Assembly: GCA_900078405.1 (NCBI GenBank)
Contig: FLTS01000001.1
Span: forward strand, 1,140,626 to 1,204,625
DNA from: an uncultured Stenotrophomonas sp.
GTDB lineage: Bacteria > Pseudomonadota > Gammaproteobacteria > Xanthomonadales > Xanthomonadaceae
Direction of reading: 5' to 3'
Length of the DNA: 64,000 bases
Below, piece after piece: positions 36,391 to 44,404 of the stretch. A model generated the notes under the pieces. That model was not told where the DNA came from, did no database searches, and saw nothing but the letters and a program-made list of their open reading frames with translations. The translations under genes were made by a program, and so were the position numbers. Position 1 is the first letter of the stretch; each line of letters begins with the position of its first letter.

Positions 36391-37167
36391 TCACCCTTGG
36401 GCGTATTGACCCAGGCTACTGCCCGCCCGCCGCCATTGCCGCGGCGTCATCCCGGTTTCCCGGCGCAGCGCGCGGGTCAATGCGCTCTGTTCGGAATAGC
36501 CGGCGCGCAGGGCGATGTCGCTGATGCCGGCAGTGCCGGCCAGCAGTTGCCGCTTGGCCCAGCGCAGGCGCGCGCCGCTGACCCAGGCCTGCGGCGAAAG
36601 CCCGAATTCGCGGGCGAACAAGGCATGCAGGCGGCTGCCACCGACCCCGACCTCGGCCGCCATCCGCGCCACCGTCCAGTCCGCGCCGGGCGCAGCCGCG
36701 ATGGCCATGCACAGCGCCTGCAGGCGCGCGCCGCTGCCAGCCGGGGCGAAATAGCGCAGCAGTTGCGGCAACGGGTCCGTTCCCACGCCATTGGCATGGA
36801 TGTCCTGCAACTGCCGGCGGATGTCCCGGGACAGCGCCAGCCAACGCTGCCGGCACAAGTGCTCGAGCGTGTCGTCGTCGAGCACGCCGGGATGGCAGTC
36901 GATGATCAGGCAGCAGTTGTCGCCCAATGCTTCCAGGTCGTGGGTTTCGCCCGGCGCGACGAAGGCGCCCTGCAGCAGGTCCAGGCTGCCGCCCGCGCCG
37001 CCCACCTCGAACTGCAGATCGCCGCGCAGCGGCAGCACCCACTGCGCATGGTCGTGGCATTCCAGCCCGGTGGGCTGGAGATAGCGTCGCAGGTGGCGCG
37101 CGGTAGCAGGCATGGCGCAGTCTGTGCGCACGGCGGTGGCGGCCGCAAGCGCGGGCACGGCGTTCAT
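36391..37167 (-). CDS. AraC-family transcriptional regulator
   Basis: A 258-residue regulator with an N-terminal cupin-like sensor (LRGDLQFEVGGAGG, FVAPGETHDLEAL) and a C-terminal double helix-turn-helix. The latter includes WTVARMAAEVGVGGSRLHALF and the family signature SDIALRAGYSEQSALTRALRRETGMTPRQWRR (landmarks GYSEQSALTRAL and GMTPRQWR). A cupin with His in ETHD suggests small-molecule sensing. It is upstream of the EamA gene in the same direction. The start lies just downstream of the tRNA-Arg gene, so the two transcripts abut. Confidence 0.9.
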   Translation of the reverse strand: MNAVPALAAATAVRTDCAMPATARHLRRYLQPTGLECHDHAQWVLPLRGDLQFEVGGAGGSLDLLQGAFVAPGETHDLEALGDNCCLIIDCHPGVLDDDTLEHLCRQRWLALSRDIRRQLQDIHANGVGTDPLPQLLRYFAPAGSGARLQALCMAIAAAPGADWTVARMAAEVGVGGSRLHALFAREFGLSPQAWVSGARLRWAKRQLLAGTAGISDIALRAGYSEQSALTRALRRETGMTPRQWRRAGSSLGQYAQG

Positions 37168-37171
37168 CTGA

Positions 37172-37248
37172 TGGCGGCCCCGACACGATTCGAACGTGCG
37201 ACCTGTCCCTTAGGAGGGGACCGCTCTATCCAGCTGAGCTACGGGGCC
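37172..37248 (-). tRNA. tRNA-Arg, anticodon CCT
   Basis: On the minus strand the gene begins GGCCCCGTAGCTCAGCTGGA and ends CGGGGCCGCCA. The acceptor stem is GGCCCCG/CGGGGCC, the D arm GCTC...GAGC, the anticodon stem GTCCC/GGGAC around loop CTCCTAA (anticodon CCT), and the T arm GCACG-TTCGAAT-CGTGT. The discriminator is G and CCA is encoded. It reads AGG codons, rare in this GC-rich genome. Its length is 77 nucleotides. Confidence 0.97.
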
Positions 37249-37322
37249 GAGGGCGCGCATTGTGGCATGCCCGCCCCCTCCGCCGCACCCCTGCGGCCGG
37301 CGAGAAGCCGGCGGGGCTCTGC

Positions 37323-37328
37323 TAAAAT
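37323..37328 (+). promoter_or_regulatory. Putative -10 box of the aldehyde dehydrogenase gene
   Basis: TAAAAT in GCTAAAATCGCGG resembles a sigma70 -10 box and would start transcription about 65 bases before the ATG at 37400. The -35 region is unclear. Confidence 0.45.
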
Positions 37329-37399
37329 CGCGGTTCTGCATGCCGCCCCCACCCTCGCCAGCGGCTGCGCCCTACAACGCAAAGCAATCAGGAGTTTTC

Positions 37400-38932
37400 A
37401 TGTCCTTCGAACTGCTCAAGGCGCTCGGCCTCGACGCTTCCAACGCTGGCACCTATTTGGGTAACGGGGAATGGTCCACCGCCACCGGCGCTGGCGTGTT
37501 GTCGCCGCGCAACCCGACCACCGGCGAGGTGATCGCGCAGGTGCAGGCCACCACCGAGGCCGACTACGAGACCGTCATCGCCCGCGCGCAGGAGGCCTAC
37601 AAGGTCTGGCGCACCACCCCGGCACCGCGCCGCGGCGAGGCCGTGCGCCTGTGCGGCGAGGCGCTGCGCAGGCACAAGGACGCGCTGGGCTCGCTGGTCG
37701 CGCTGGAAATGGGCAAGTCCAAGCCGGAAGGCGACGGTGAAGTGCAGGAGATGATCGACATCGCCGACTTCGCGCTGGGCCAGAGCCGCATGCTGTACGG
37801 CTACACCATGCATTCCGAGCGCCCCGGCCACCGCATGTACGAGCAGTACCACCCGCTGGGCCTGGTCGGCATCATCTCGGCGTTCAACTTCCCGGTGGCG
37901 GTGTGGGCGTGGAATGCATTTCTTGCCGCCATCTGCGGCGACGTGTGCCTCTGGAAGCCGTCCAACAAGACCCCGCTGACCGCCATCGCGACGATGAAGA
38001 TCTGCAACGAGGCGCTGAAGGAAGGCGGCTTCCCGGACATCTTCTTCCTGGTCAACGACGCCGGCACCGCGCTGTCGGAGAAGATGGTCGATGACAAGCG
38101 CGTGCCGCTGATCTCCTTCACCGGCTCGACCCGCATCGGCCGCATCGTCAACGAGCGCGTGGCGCGCCGCCTCGGCCGCTGCCTGCTGGAGCTGGGCGGC
38201 AACAACGCCATCATCGTGGCGCCGAGCGCCGACCTCGACATGGCCGCGCGCGGCATTGTGTTCGGCGCCATCGGCACCGCCGGCCAGCGCTGCACCACCA
38301 CCCGCCGCCTGATCGTCCACGAATCCATCTACGACAATGTGCTGGCCACACTGGTCAAGGCCTACAGGCAGGTCGAAGGCAAGATCGGCGACCCGCTGGA
38401 CGCGGCCAACCTGATGGGCCCGCTGAACAGCCCGGAGGCCGTACAGCAGTTCCTCGCCTCCATCGAGAAGGCCAAGGCCACCGGCGGCACCGTCGAGACC
38501 GGCGGCACCGCCATCGACCGCCCCGGCAACTTCGTGCTGCCGGCGATCGTCACCGGCCTGAAGAACACCGATGAAATCGTCCAGCACGAAACCTTCGCGC
38601 CGATCCTGTACGTGATGAAATATTCGACGCTGGACGAAGCCATCGACATGCAGAACGGCGTGCCGCAGGGCCTGTCCTCGTCGATCTTCACCACCAACCT
38701 GAAGTCGGCCGAGAAGTTCCTGTCGGCGGCCGGCAGCGACTGCGGCATCGCCAACGTCAACATCGGCACCAGTGGCGCCGAGATCGGTGGCGCGTTCGGC
38801 GGCGAGAAGGACACCGGCGGCGGCCGCGAATCCGGCTCGGACGCGTGGAAGGTCTACATGCGCCGGCAGACCAATACCATCAACTACTCCGATTCGCTGC
38901 CGCTGGCGCAGGGCATCAAGTTCGACCTGTGA
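37400..38932 (+). CDS. Aldehyde dehydrogenase, ALDH7 type (probable alpha-aminoadipate semialdehyde dehydrogenase)
   Basis: A 510-residue NAD-dependent aldehyde dehydrogenase. The catalytic cysteine is in [15 protein letters not shown], the general-base glutamate in [10 protein letters not shown], and the Rossmann-type nucleotide motif [11 protein letters not shown] is intact. Overall sequence such as [21 protein letters not shown] and [28 protein letters not shown] (landmarks [15 protein letters not shown] and [12 protein letters not shown]) is typical of ALDH7 (AmaB/PcD, antiquitin), which oxidise alpha-aminoadipate-6-semialdehyde in lysine catabolism. CAGGAG seven bases before the ATG is a clear ribosome-binding site. 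The gene appears monocistronic and is followed by a terminator-like hairpin. Confidence 0.9.
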   Translation: MSFELLKALGLDASNAGTYLGNGEWSTATGAGVLSPRNPTTGEVIAQVQATTEADYETVIARAQEAYKVWRTTPAPRRGEAVRLCGEALRRHKDALGSLVALEMGKSKPEGDGEVQEMIDIADFALGQSRMLYGYTMHSERPGHRMYEQYHPLGLVGIISAFNFPVAVWAWNAFLAAICGDVCLWKPSNKTPLTAIATMKICNEALKEGGFPDIFFLVNDAGTALSEKMVDDKRVPLISFTGSTRIGRIVNERVARRLGRCLLELGGNNAIIVAPSADLDMAARGIVFGAIGTAGQRCTTTRRLIVHESIYDNVLATLVKAYRQVEGKIGDPLDAANLMGPLNSPEAVQQFLASIEKAKATGGTVETGGTAIDRPGNFVLPAIVTGLKNTDEIVQHETFAPILYVMKYSTLDEAIDMQNGVPQGLSSSIFTTNLKSAEKFLSAAGSDCGIANVNIGTSGAEIGGAFGGEKDTGGGRESGSDAWKVYMRRQTNTINYSDSLPLAQGIKFDL

Positions 38933-38940
38933 CTGCTTTA

Positions 38941-38966
38941 CCCCTCTCCCGAAGGGAGAGGGGCTT
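38941..38966 (+). terminator. Terminator-like hairpin after the ALDH gene
   Basis: Perfect stem CCCCTCTCCC / GGGAGAGGGG with loop GAA, then CTTTC. The T-run is short. It separates the dehydrogenase gene from the small membrane protein gene. Confidence 0.6.
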
Positions 38967-38991
38967 TCATCACCCGAAACGGAGCCCCCCC

Positions 38992-39279
38992 ATGAGCATC
39001 CCCGCCCCTCGCCAGACCAGCACCCTCGCCGTCATCGCCCTGGTCGCCGGCATCCTCGGCTGGACCCTGCTGCCATTCCTGGGCAGTCTCGGCGGCATCA
39101 TCTTCGGCCACATGGCGCGCGGAGAAATCCGCCGCGGCAACGGCCAGCTCGACGGCGACGGCCTGGCCGTCACCGGTCTGGTGCTGGGCTGGATCAACGT
39201 CGGCCTGTGGATCGCCGGCATCATCGCCTTCATCATGTTCTTCGGCGGCCTGGCCTGGCTGGCTGCCGTCAACTCCTGA
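38992..39279 (+). CDS. Small DUF4190-type membrane protein
   Basis: A 95-residue protein with two to three membrane segments (TLAVIALVAGILGWTLLPFLGSLGGIIFGH and GLAVTGLVLGWINVGLWIAGIIAFIMFF, landmarks ILGWTLLPFLGSLGG and GLVLGWINVGLWIAG). The GHMARGEIRRGNGQLDGDGLAVTGLVLG loop is characteristic of DUF4190 proteins, often found near membrane stress or housekeeping genes; function unknown. ATG at 38992 follows a GGAG. It lies seven bases before pyrD, so the two are probably co-transcribed. Confidence 0.8.
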   Translation: MSIPAPRQTSTLAVIALVAGILGWTLLPFLGSLGGIIFGHMARGEIRRGNGQLDGDGLAVTGLVLGWINVGLWIAGIIAFIMFFGGLAWLAAVNS

Positions 39280-39285
39280 TCCTGC

Positions 39286-40341
39286 ATGTACCCACTTGCC
39301 CGCCCCTTCCTGTTCACCCTCGACGCCGAGCGCGCGCACGGCCTTGGCCTCGGCGCACTCGACCTGGCCTGGCGCACCGGCACCACGCCGCTGCTGGCCG
39401 GCAGGATCGAGGCACTGCCGACCAAGCTGCTGGGGCTGGAATTCCCCAACCCGGTCGGGCTGGCCGCGGGGCTGGACAAGAACGGCGAGCACATCGACGC
39501 CCTGTTCGCGCTGGGCTTCGGCTTCGTCGAGATCGGCACCATCACCCCGCGGCCGCAGGCCGGCAACCCGAAGCCGCGGATGTTCCGGCTGCCGCAGCAC
39601 CTGGCCATCATCAACCGCATGGGCTTCAACAACGCCGGCGTCGATGCGCTGGTGAAGAACGTCGAGCGCAGCCGGCGCCGCAAGGGTCCGCTGGGCATCA
39701 ACATCGGCAAGAACAAGGACACGCCCAACGAAGAGGCGCTGTCCGACTATCTGCACTGCATGGAGCGGGTATACCCGCTGGCCGACTACATCACCGTCAA
39801 CATCTCCTCGCCCAATACCGCCGGCCTGCGCGAACTGCAGGAGGAACAGGCGCTGCGGCGGCTGGTCGCCGGCCTGCGCGAGGCGCAGGAACGGCTGGCC
39901 GGCGTGCATGGCCGGCGCGTGCCGATGCTGGTCAAGATCGCCCCGGATCTGAATGAAAACGACATCGATGCCGCCGCGCGGGTGCTTGCCGAGCTGGACG
40001 TGGACGGCGTGATCGCCACCAACACCACCATCAACCGCGACGGCGTGGAGAGCCACCCGCACGCGACCCAGGCCGGTGGCCTGTCCGGTGCGCCGCTGAT
40101 GCCGCAGTCCACCTTCGTCCTGCGCCGGCTGCGCGCGCGCCTGCCCGAGCGCATCCCGCTGGTCGGCGTCGGCGGTATCCAGTCCGGCGCCGATGCGGTG
40201 GCCAAGATGGCCGCCGGCGCATCGCTGGTGCAGTGCTACAGCGGGCTGATCTATCGCGGCCCTGCACTGGTCGGCGAATGCGTGGAGGCCATCCGCCGCC
40301 GCCGCGAAGCCCCCTCGCGTGGAGCCGTCGCCCCGCTATGA
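39286..40341 (+). CDS. pyrD: Dihydroorotate dehydrogenase (quinone), class 2
   Basis: PyrD oxidises dihydroorotate to orotate with FMN, passing electrons to membrane quinone, in pyrimidine synthesis. The 351-residue protein has the N-terminal helix for membrane attachment ([19 protein letters not shown]), [17 protein letters not shown], the [23 protein letters not shown] motif (landmark [13 protein letters not shown]), [18 protein letters not shown] with the catalytic Ser and NTTINRDG. Class 2 length is typical. The stop overlaps the murB start (ATGA). Confidence 0.96.
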   Translation: MYPLARPFLFTLDAERAHGLGLGALDLAWRTGTTPLLAGRIEALPTKLLGLEFPNPVGLAAGLDKNGEHIDALFALGFGFVEIGTITPRPQAGNPKPRMFRLPQHLAIINRMGFNNAGVDALVKNVERSRRRKGPLGINIGKNKDTPNEEALSDYLHCMERVYPLADYITVNISSPNTAGLRELQEEQALRRLVAGLREAQERLAGVHGRRVPMLVKIAPDLNENDIDAAARVLAELDVDGVIATNTTINRDGVESHPHATQAGGLSGAPLMPQSTFVLRRLRARLPERIPLVGVGGIQSGADAVAKMAAGASLVQCYSGLIYRGPALVGECVEAIRRRREAPSRGAVAPL

Positions 40342-41378
40342 CCAGCACCGGGCCCTGGTGGCTGGCCGAAAACGCATCACTGCAAGCGCTCAACACCTTC
40401 CACGTCGTCGCCCATGCCCCGCGCCTGCTGCACGTGGCCGACCCGGAGGCATTGCCCGAGGCACTGGCCGCCGCCGGCGACGGCCCGCTGCTGGTGCTGG
40501 GCAGCGGCAGCAACGTGCTGCTCGCCGCCGACCCGGAAGGCAGCGTGCTGTGTTTCGACAACCGCGACATCGACATCCTCGAACACCGCGCCGACCACGC
40601 CATCGTCCGTGCCGGTGCCGGCACCTCATGGCACGAACTGGTGACCTGGTCGCTGGGCGAAGGCCTGTCCGGGCTGGAGAACCTGGCGCTGATCCCGGGC
40701 ACCGTCGGCGCCGCGCCGATCCAGAACATCGGCGCCTATGGCGCGCAGGTGGGCGAGTTCATCCACCTGGTCGAAGCCTGGGACACACAGGCGCGCGGCT
40801 GGGTACGGCTGGAGCGCGACGCCTGCCGTTTCGGCTACCGCGACAGCCTGTTCAAGCACGAACCGGACCGCTACCTGATCACCGCCGTGCAGTTGCGGCT
40901 GCCGCTGCTGCACGAGTTGCGCCTGGACTACGCCGGCATCGGCGAGGAACTGCAGCGGATGGGCGTGGAACTGCCGGTGGCGGCCGACGTCGCCAACGCC
41001 GTCATCGCCATCCGCCGCCGCAAGCTGCCCGACCCGGACGTGCTGGGCAACGCCGGCAGCTTCTTCAAGAACCCGCAACTGCCGTGCGAGCAGGCCGAGC
41101 TGCTGCTGCAACAACATCCCGCGCTGCCGGTGTTCCCCGGCGAGGACGACGCCTGCCGCAAGCTGTCGGCGGCATGGTTGATCGAAGCCTGCGGCTGGAA
41201 GGGCCACCGCGACGGCGACGCAGGCGTGTCGCCCAACCATGCGCTGGTGCTGGTCAACCACGGCAACGCCAGCGGCGCTGAACTGCTGGCGCTGGCGCGG
41301 CGCATTTCCGCCTCCGTGCTGGAGAAATTCGGCGTACCCATCGAACCCGAGCCACGGCTGGTCGGCGCACGCTGGTGA
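40338..41378 (+). CDS. murB: UDP-N-acetylenolpyruvoylglucosamine reductase MurB
   Basis: MurB is the FAD-dependent reductase converting UDP-GlcNAc-enolpyruvate to UDP-MurNAc in peptidoglycan synthesis. The 346-residue protein is of the type I (E. coli-like) form. Motifs include [11 protein letters not shown] (FAD pyrophosphate loop), [34 protein letters not shown] with catalytic-site residues, and [11 protein letters not shown]. It overlaps pyrD and the following EamA gene by four bases each, so the three are one translationally coupled unit. Confidence 0.95.
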   Translation: MTSTGPWWLAENASLQALNTFHVVAHAPRLLHVADPEALPEALAAAGDGPLLVLGSGSNVLLAADPEGSVLCFDNRDIDILEHRADHAIVRAGAGTSWHELVTWSLGEGLSGLENLALIPGTVGAAPIQNIGAYGAQVGEFIHLVEAWDTQARGWVRLERDACRFGYRDSLFKHEPDRYLITAVQLRLPLLHELRLDYAGIGEELQRMGVELPVAADVANAVIAIRRRKLPDPDVLGNAGSFFKNPQLPCEQAELLLQQHPALPVFPGEDDACRKLSAAWLIEACGWKGHRDGDAGVSPNHALVLVNHGNASGAELLALARRISASVLEKFGVPIEPEPRLVGARW

Positions 41379-42295
41379 ACGCCATCGCCACGCCCGGCGC
41401 AACGCCGCTGCGCGCCATGCTGCTGATGTTCGGCAGCGCGACGGCCTTCGGCCTGATGGCCATCACCATCCGCCTCGCCACCGCCCACGTGCCCACACAG
41501 GAGGTGGCGTTCTTCCGCAACGCCTTCGGCCTGCTGGTCTTGCTGCCGATCCTGCTGCGTCCCGGCCACGCTCCGCTACGCACCCGGCAACTGCCGCGCT
41601 ACCTGCTGCGCAGCAGCATCGGCCTGGCCTCGATGCTGTGCGGTTTCTGGGCGCTGGGCCACCTGCCGCTGTCGCAGGCGGTGTCGTTGTCGTATTCCGC
41701 GCCACTGTTCGTGACCATCGCCGCGGTACTGTGGCTGGGCGAAGTCGTGCGCATGCGCCGCTGGGCCGCGGTCGTGGCCGGCTTCGTCGGCGTGCTGGTG
41801 ATCGTGCGCCCCGGCTCCAGCGGCTTCCAGGCCGGCGCGCTGATCGCGGTGGCCGCGGCGATGTTGAGCGCGCTGGTGTCGATCCAGATCAAGCAGCTCA
41901 CCCGCATCGACGGCCCGGACACCGTGGTGTTCTACACCTATGTCTTCTGGGTGCCCCTGTCGCTGGTGCCGGCGCTGTTCGTCTGGGTCTGGCCCACCGG
42001 CATCGCTTGGCTGTGGCTGCTGGCCACCGGCGTGATGGGCACCGTGGGCCAACTGCTGTGGACGCGCGCGCTCAAGCTCGGCGAAGTCTCCGCCCTGACC
42101 CCGATCAGCTTCACCCAGCTGCCGCTGGTTGTGCTGCTGGGTTGGCTGCTGTTCGGCGAAACCGTGGACCGCTGGACCGTGCTCGGCGCGGCCATCATCC
42201 TCGGTGCCAACGCCTACATCGCCCACCGCGAGGCGGTGCTGGTGCGCAGGGCCGCCTCGCAGGCGCCATGTGCCACCGCCAAGGTCAACGAATAA
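41375..42295 (+). CDS. EamA/DMT-family transporter (second copy)
   Basis: A 306-residue protein with about ten hydrophobic segments and two EamA repeats, recognised by [36 protein letters not shown] and [28 protein letters not shown]. Probably exports a metabolite or drug; substrate unknown. It starts with GTG at 41375 overlapping the murB stop (GTGA); an internal ATG at about residue 15 is a less likely start. The linkage to murB may reflect co-transcription only. It is not close to the EamA at 35.4 kb in sequence. Confidence 0.86.
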   Translation: MNAIATPGATPLRAMLLMFGSATAFGLMAITIRLATAHVPTQEVAFFRNAFGLLVLLPILLRPGHAPLRTRQLPRYLLRSSIGLASMLCGFWALGHLPLSQAVSLSYSAPLFVTIAAVLWLGEVVRMRRWAAVVAGFVGVLVIVRPGSSGFQAGALIAVAAAMLSALVSIQIKQLTRIDGPDTVVFYTYVFWVPLSLVPALFVWVWPTGIAWLWLLATGVMGTVGQLLWTRALKLGEVSALTPISFTQLPLVVLLGWLLFGETVDRWTVLGAAIILGANAYIAHREAVLVRRAASQAPCATAKVNE

Positions 42296-42578
42296 CCATC
42301 CAGGCGGCAGCAGACCGGTGCGCGCTATCGCGTCGTCCGCCGGCACAACCCGGATGCCCGGCCCCCATCACAGGGACATCCCGGACATGGCGTGGTTGAC
42401 ATTCCGTCAAGCAAATCGTCTGCGGCACTTGACGCATCCGGAATCCCTCCGCGCCCGCGCGCTCACACACTCTTGCCATGCCGCATCGCATGCCACGCAT
42501 GCAAGCCGGCTGGACCCCGCGGCAAGTACCACGCCAGCCGCATGCCCTCACGCCCACCTTTCCAAGCAGAGCCATACC
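42296..42578. other. Intergenic region before the three-gene cassette
   Basis: This 283-base gap separates the murB operon from the DUF3592-HTH-ATPase cassette. It holds an inverted repeat TTGAC/GTCAA (42396-42400 and 42406-42410, loop ATTCC), whose TTGACA resembles a -35 box but lacks a good -10 at 16-18 bases. A second TTGAC occurs at 42429. I see no coding frame with credible composition. Confidence 0.55.
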
Positions 42579-43103
42579 ATGATCAGCATCCCCGTTTCCC
42601 CCGCTTCCCACCGGCGCCTGGCCACCGCTTCCAAATGGCTTTGCCTGGCTGCCTACGTGGTGGTCGTGTTGGTGTTCTCCCTGTCGGGGCTGGGCAATTA
42701 CCGCAAGGCCAACGCCATCCTCAAGGACCATGCCGTGGTCAGCGCGCCGGTCGAGCTGGATTCCATCGAGGAAAAACATGGTCGCAAGGGCCGCGTTTCC
42801 AATCAGTACCATTTCAACTATGCGTTCGAAGCCAACGGCGTTACCCATCGCGGCAGCTTCACCACGTCCGAAGGCAACGCCGACCGCTATCTGGAAGATG
42901 GCGCCACGGTCGAGATCGCCTATTCCAGGTCCGAACCGGCACGCTTCGAGCGGCTCGGCCTGCTGGAAAACAACAAGAGCCTGGGCGGCGTCCTGACGCG
43001 CCTTTGCATCAGCCTGATCCTGATGGCGTTGCTGGCCTTCGTCGCGCACCTGCTCATCACCCGCAAGCTGTTCGTGGCGAAGCCGGAAGCCGTCGCGCAG
43101 TGA
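42579..43103 (+). CDS. DUF3592-like membrane protein (gene 1 of the cassette)
   Basis: A 174-residue protein with two membrane segments, near residues 20-40 (LCLAAYVVVVLVFSLSGL) and 140-160 (LISLILMALLAFVAHLLI), enclosing a soluble domain of about 95 residues. This domain (VSAPVELDSIEEKHGRKGR, FNYAFEANGVTHRGSFTT, GATVEIAYSRSEPARFE) resembles DUF3592, a small beta-rich extracytoplasmic domain that follows one transmembrane helix and precedes another. The function is unknown. The stop TGA overlaps the GTG start of the next gene, the first of two identical four-base overlaps, which makes co-translation of the three proteins likely. Start ATG at 42579 has only a weak ribosome-binding site. Confidence 0.78.
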   Translation: MISIPVSPASHRRLATASKWLCLAAYVVVVLVFSLSGLGNYRKANAILKDHAVVSAPVELDSIEEKHGRKGRVSNQYHFNYAFEANGVTHRGSFTTSEGNADRYLEDGATVEIAYSRSEPARFERLGLLENNKSLGGVLTRLCISLILMALLAFVAHLLITRKLFVAKPEAVAQ

Positions 43104-44404
43104 CCACCGCGCCGGACGCGGGCATGGAGGCGATTGACAGCACCGGCATGGCAGCTAACGTGGCGGACCTGCCACTGCCGCCACCCTCCATGCCCGTCCC
43201 GGATTTCCCCGACCTGCTCGGCCGCCACATGCGCCGCATCCGTGCCAGCGCGGCAGGCGTGGCCAGCGAGATCGGCATCAGCCGCGAGGCCGTCAACAAC
43301 TGGCGGCAGGGGTATTCATTGCCCAGCCGCAAGCACCGCGACAAGCTGCTGGCCTGCGCCAACCACCTGCGCCTGACCGAGCAGGAAAGCAACGAGCTGC
43401 TCGCCGCAGCCGGCTTCGAGCCGGAGTTTCCCGCCGAACAACCGCTGCAACACGGCATCGCCACCACCACCGCGCGGCCCGCCACGGTGACCGCCCTGTT
43501 CGACCGGCTGCAACACCTGCGTCCCTACCCTGTGATGCTGATGTTGACCCAGGCGCACTGGGGGCAGCCGCCCGAGCGCGAGGCAATGCTGGCCGAGGCC
43601 CGCTCGCGCTACGGCACCGGGCGCGTGCTGCACCTGCAACCAGCATTCAGCGCCGGCGCGGAGGGCGAAGACTATTTCGCCGCGCTGGGCCGCCAATGCG
43701 GCTTTGCCGGTGTCGATTCGGACTACGCACTGGAAATGGAACTGGGCCGGCTGTTGCAGCAATCCCCGCCGCTGTTCTGCCTGGTCAGCCGTTTCGAACA
43801 GGGCGCGCCCGCACAGCGCGACGTGCTGGCCGGCATCCTGCGCAGCCTCAGCGAGATGCACAGCGGGCAGTTGCACCTGCTGATCTGCGGCGGCGCGGCA
43901 CTGGCCGACCTCAAGTACCAGGGCGGCGACCTGTCGCTGCTCAACATCGCCGCCACCGAAAGCTGGCCGGAACTGACCTGCGACGACCTGCAACGCATGG
44001 ATGCCCGCTTCGCCGGCGATGCACCACGCACCGCACGGGTGCTGCGGCTTTCCGGTGGCCACCCGCTGCTGGCCAGCGCGGCACTTTCGTTGCTGGCACA
44101 GGACGAGGACGCCAGCGACACCGACGTCGTGGCCCAGCTCGCCCAGCATCCGCCGCTCTGGCAATCGCTGCTGCCGCTGATGCGCGAGCCAGGCACACGT
44201 GCACCGATCGTCGAATGGCTCGACCGCCCACGCTTGGCGCCCGCCCGCCCCTACCTGTTCGACCCGCTGCTGCGCCAGCTTTACTGGGCCAACCTGCTGG
44301 CGGTGCGCCGCGACGCCGACGGCGCATGGCTGGAATGGCGCTGCGAGGCCATCCGCGACGCCGCGCGGATGATCGCCGCCAGCCTCGACACGGTTTGCCC
44401 GTGA
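43100..44404 (+). CDS. XRE-family HTH protein with degenerate AAA/STAND-like domain (gene 2 of the cassette)
   Basis: A 434-residue protein starting GTG at 43100. Residues about 40-72 form an XRE-type helix-turn-helix (DLLGRHMRRIRASAAGVASEIGISREAVNNW, landmarks GRHMRRIRAS and ISREAVNNWR). Residues 125-335 resemble the nucleotide-binding fold of AAA/STAND proteins but lack a Walker A P-loop; a Walker-B-like strand ends SRFEQG instead of D-E. SGGHPLLASAALSLL near 319 matches the conserved GGHP motif after the ATPase core in these families. It is therefore probably an ATPase-fold protein that cannot hydrolyse ATP by itself and may partner with gene 3, which has an intact site. Possible roles are DNA-binding switch or signalling adaptor. 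An internal ATG at 43124 is an alternative start. Confidence 0.77.
   Translation: MTTAPDAGMEAIDSTGMAANVADLPLPPPSMPVPDFPDLLGRHMRRIRASAAGVASEIGISREAVNNWRQGYSLPSRKHRDKLLACANHLRLTEQESNELLAAAGFEPEFPAEQPLQHGIATTTARPATVTALFDRLQHLRPYPVMLMLTQAHWGQPPEREAMLAEARSRYGTGRVLHLQPAFSAGAEGEDYFAALGRQCGFAGVDSDYALEMELGRLLQQSPPLFCLVSRFEQGAPAQRDVLAGILRSLSEMHSGQLHLLICGGAALADLKYQGGDLSLLNIAATESWPELTCDDLQRMDARFAGDAPRTARVLRLSGGHPLLASAALSLLAQDEDASDTDVVAQLAQHPPLWQSLLPLMREPGTRAPIVEWLDRPRLAPARPYLFDPLLRQLYWANLLAVRRDADGAWLEWRCEAIRDAARMIAASLDTVCP

Noticed and set aside
42396..42434. Promoter for the three-gene cassette with TTGACA at 42396 or TTGACG at 42429
   Set aside because: Neither has a recognisable -10 at 16-18 bases, so I record only the palindrome and not a promoter.
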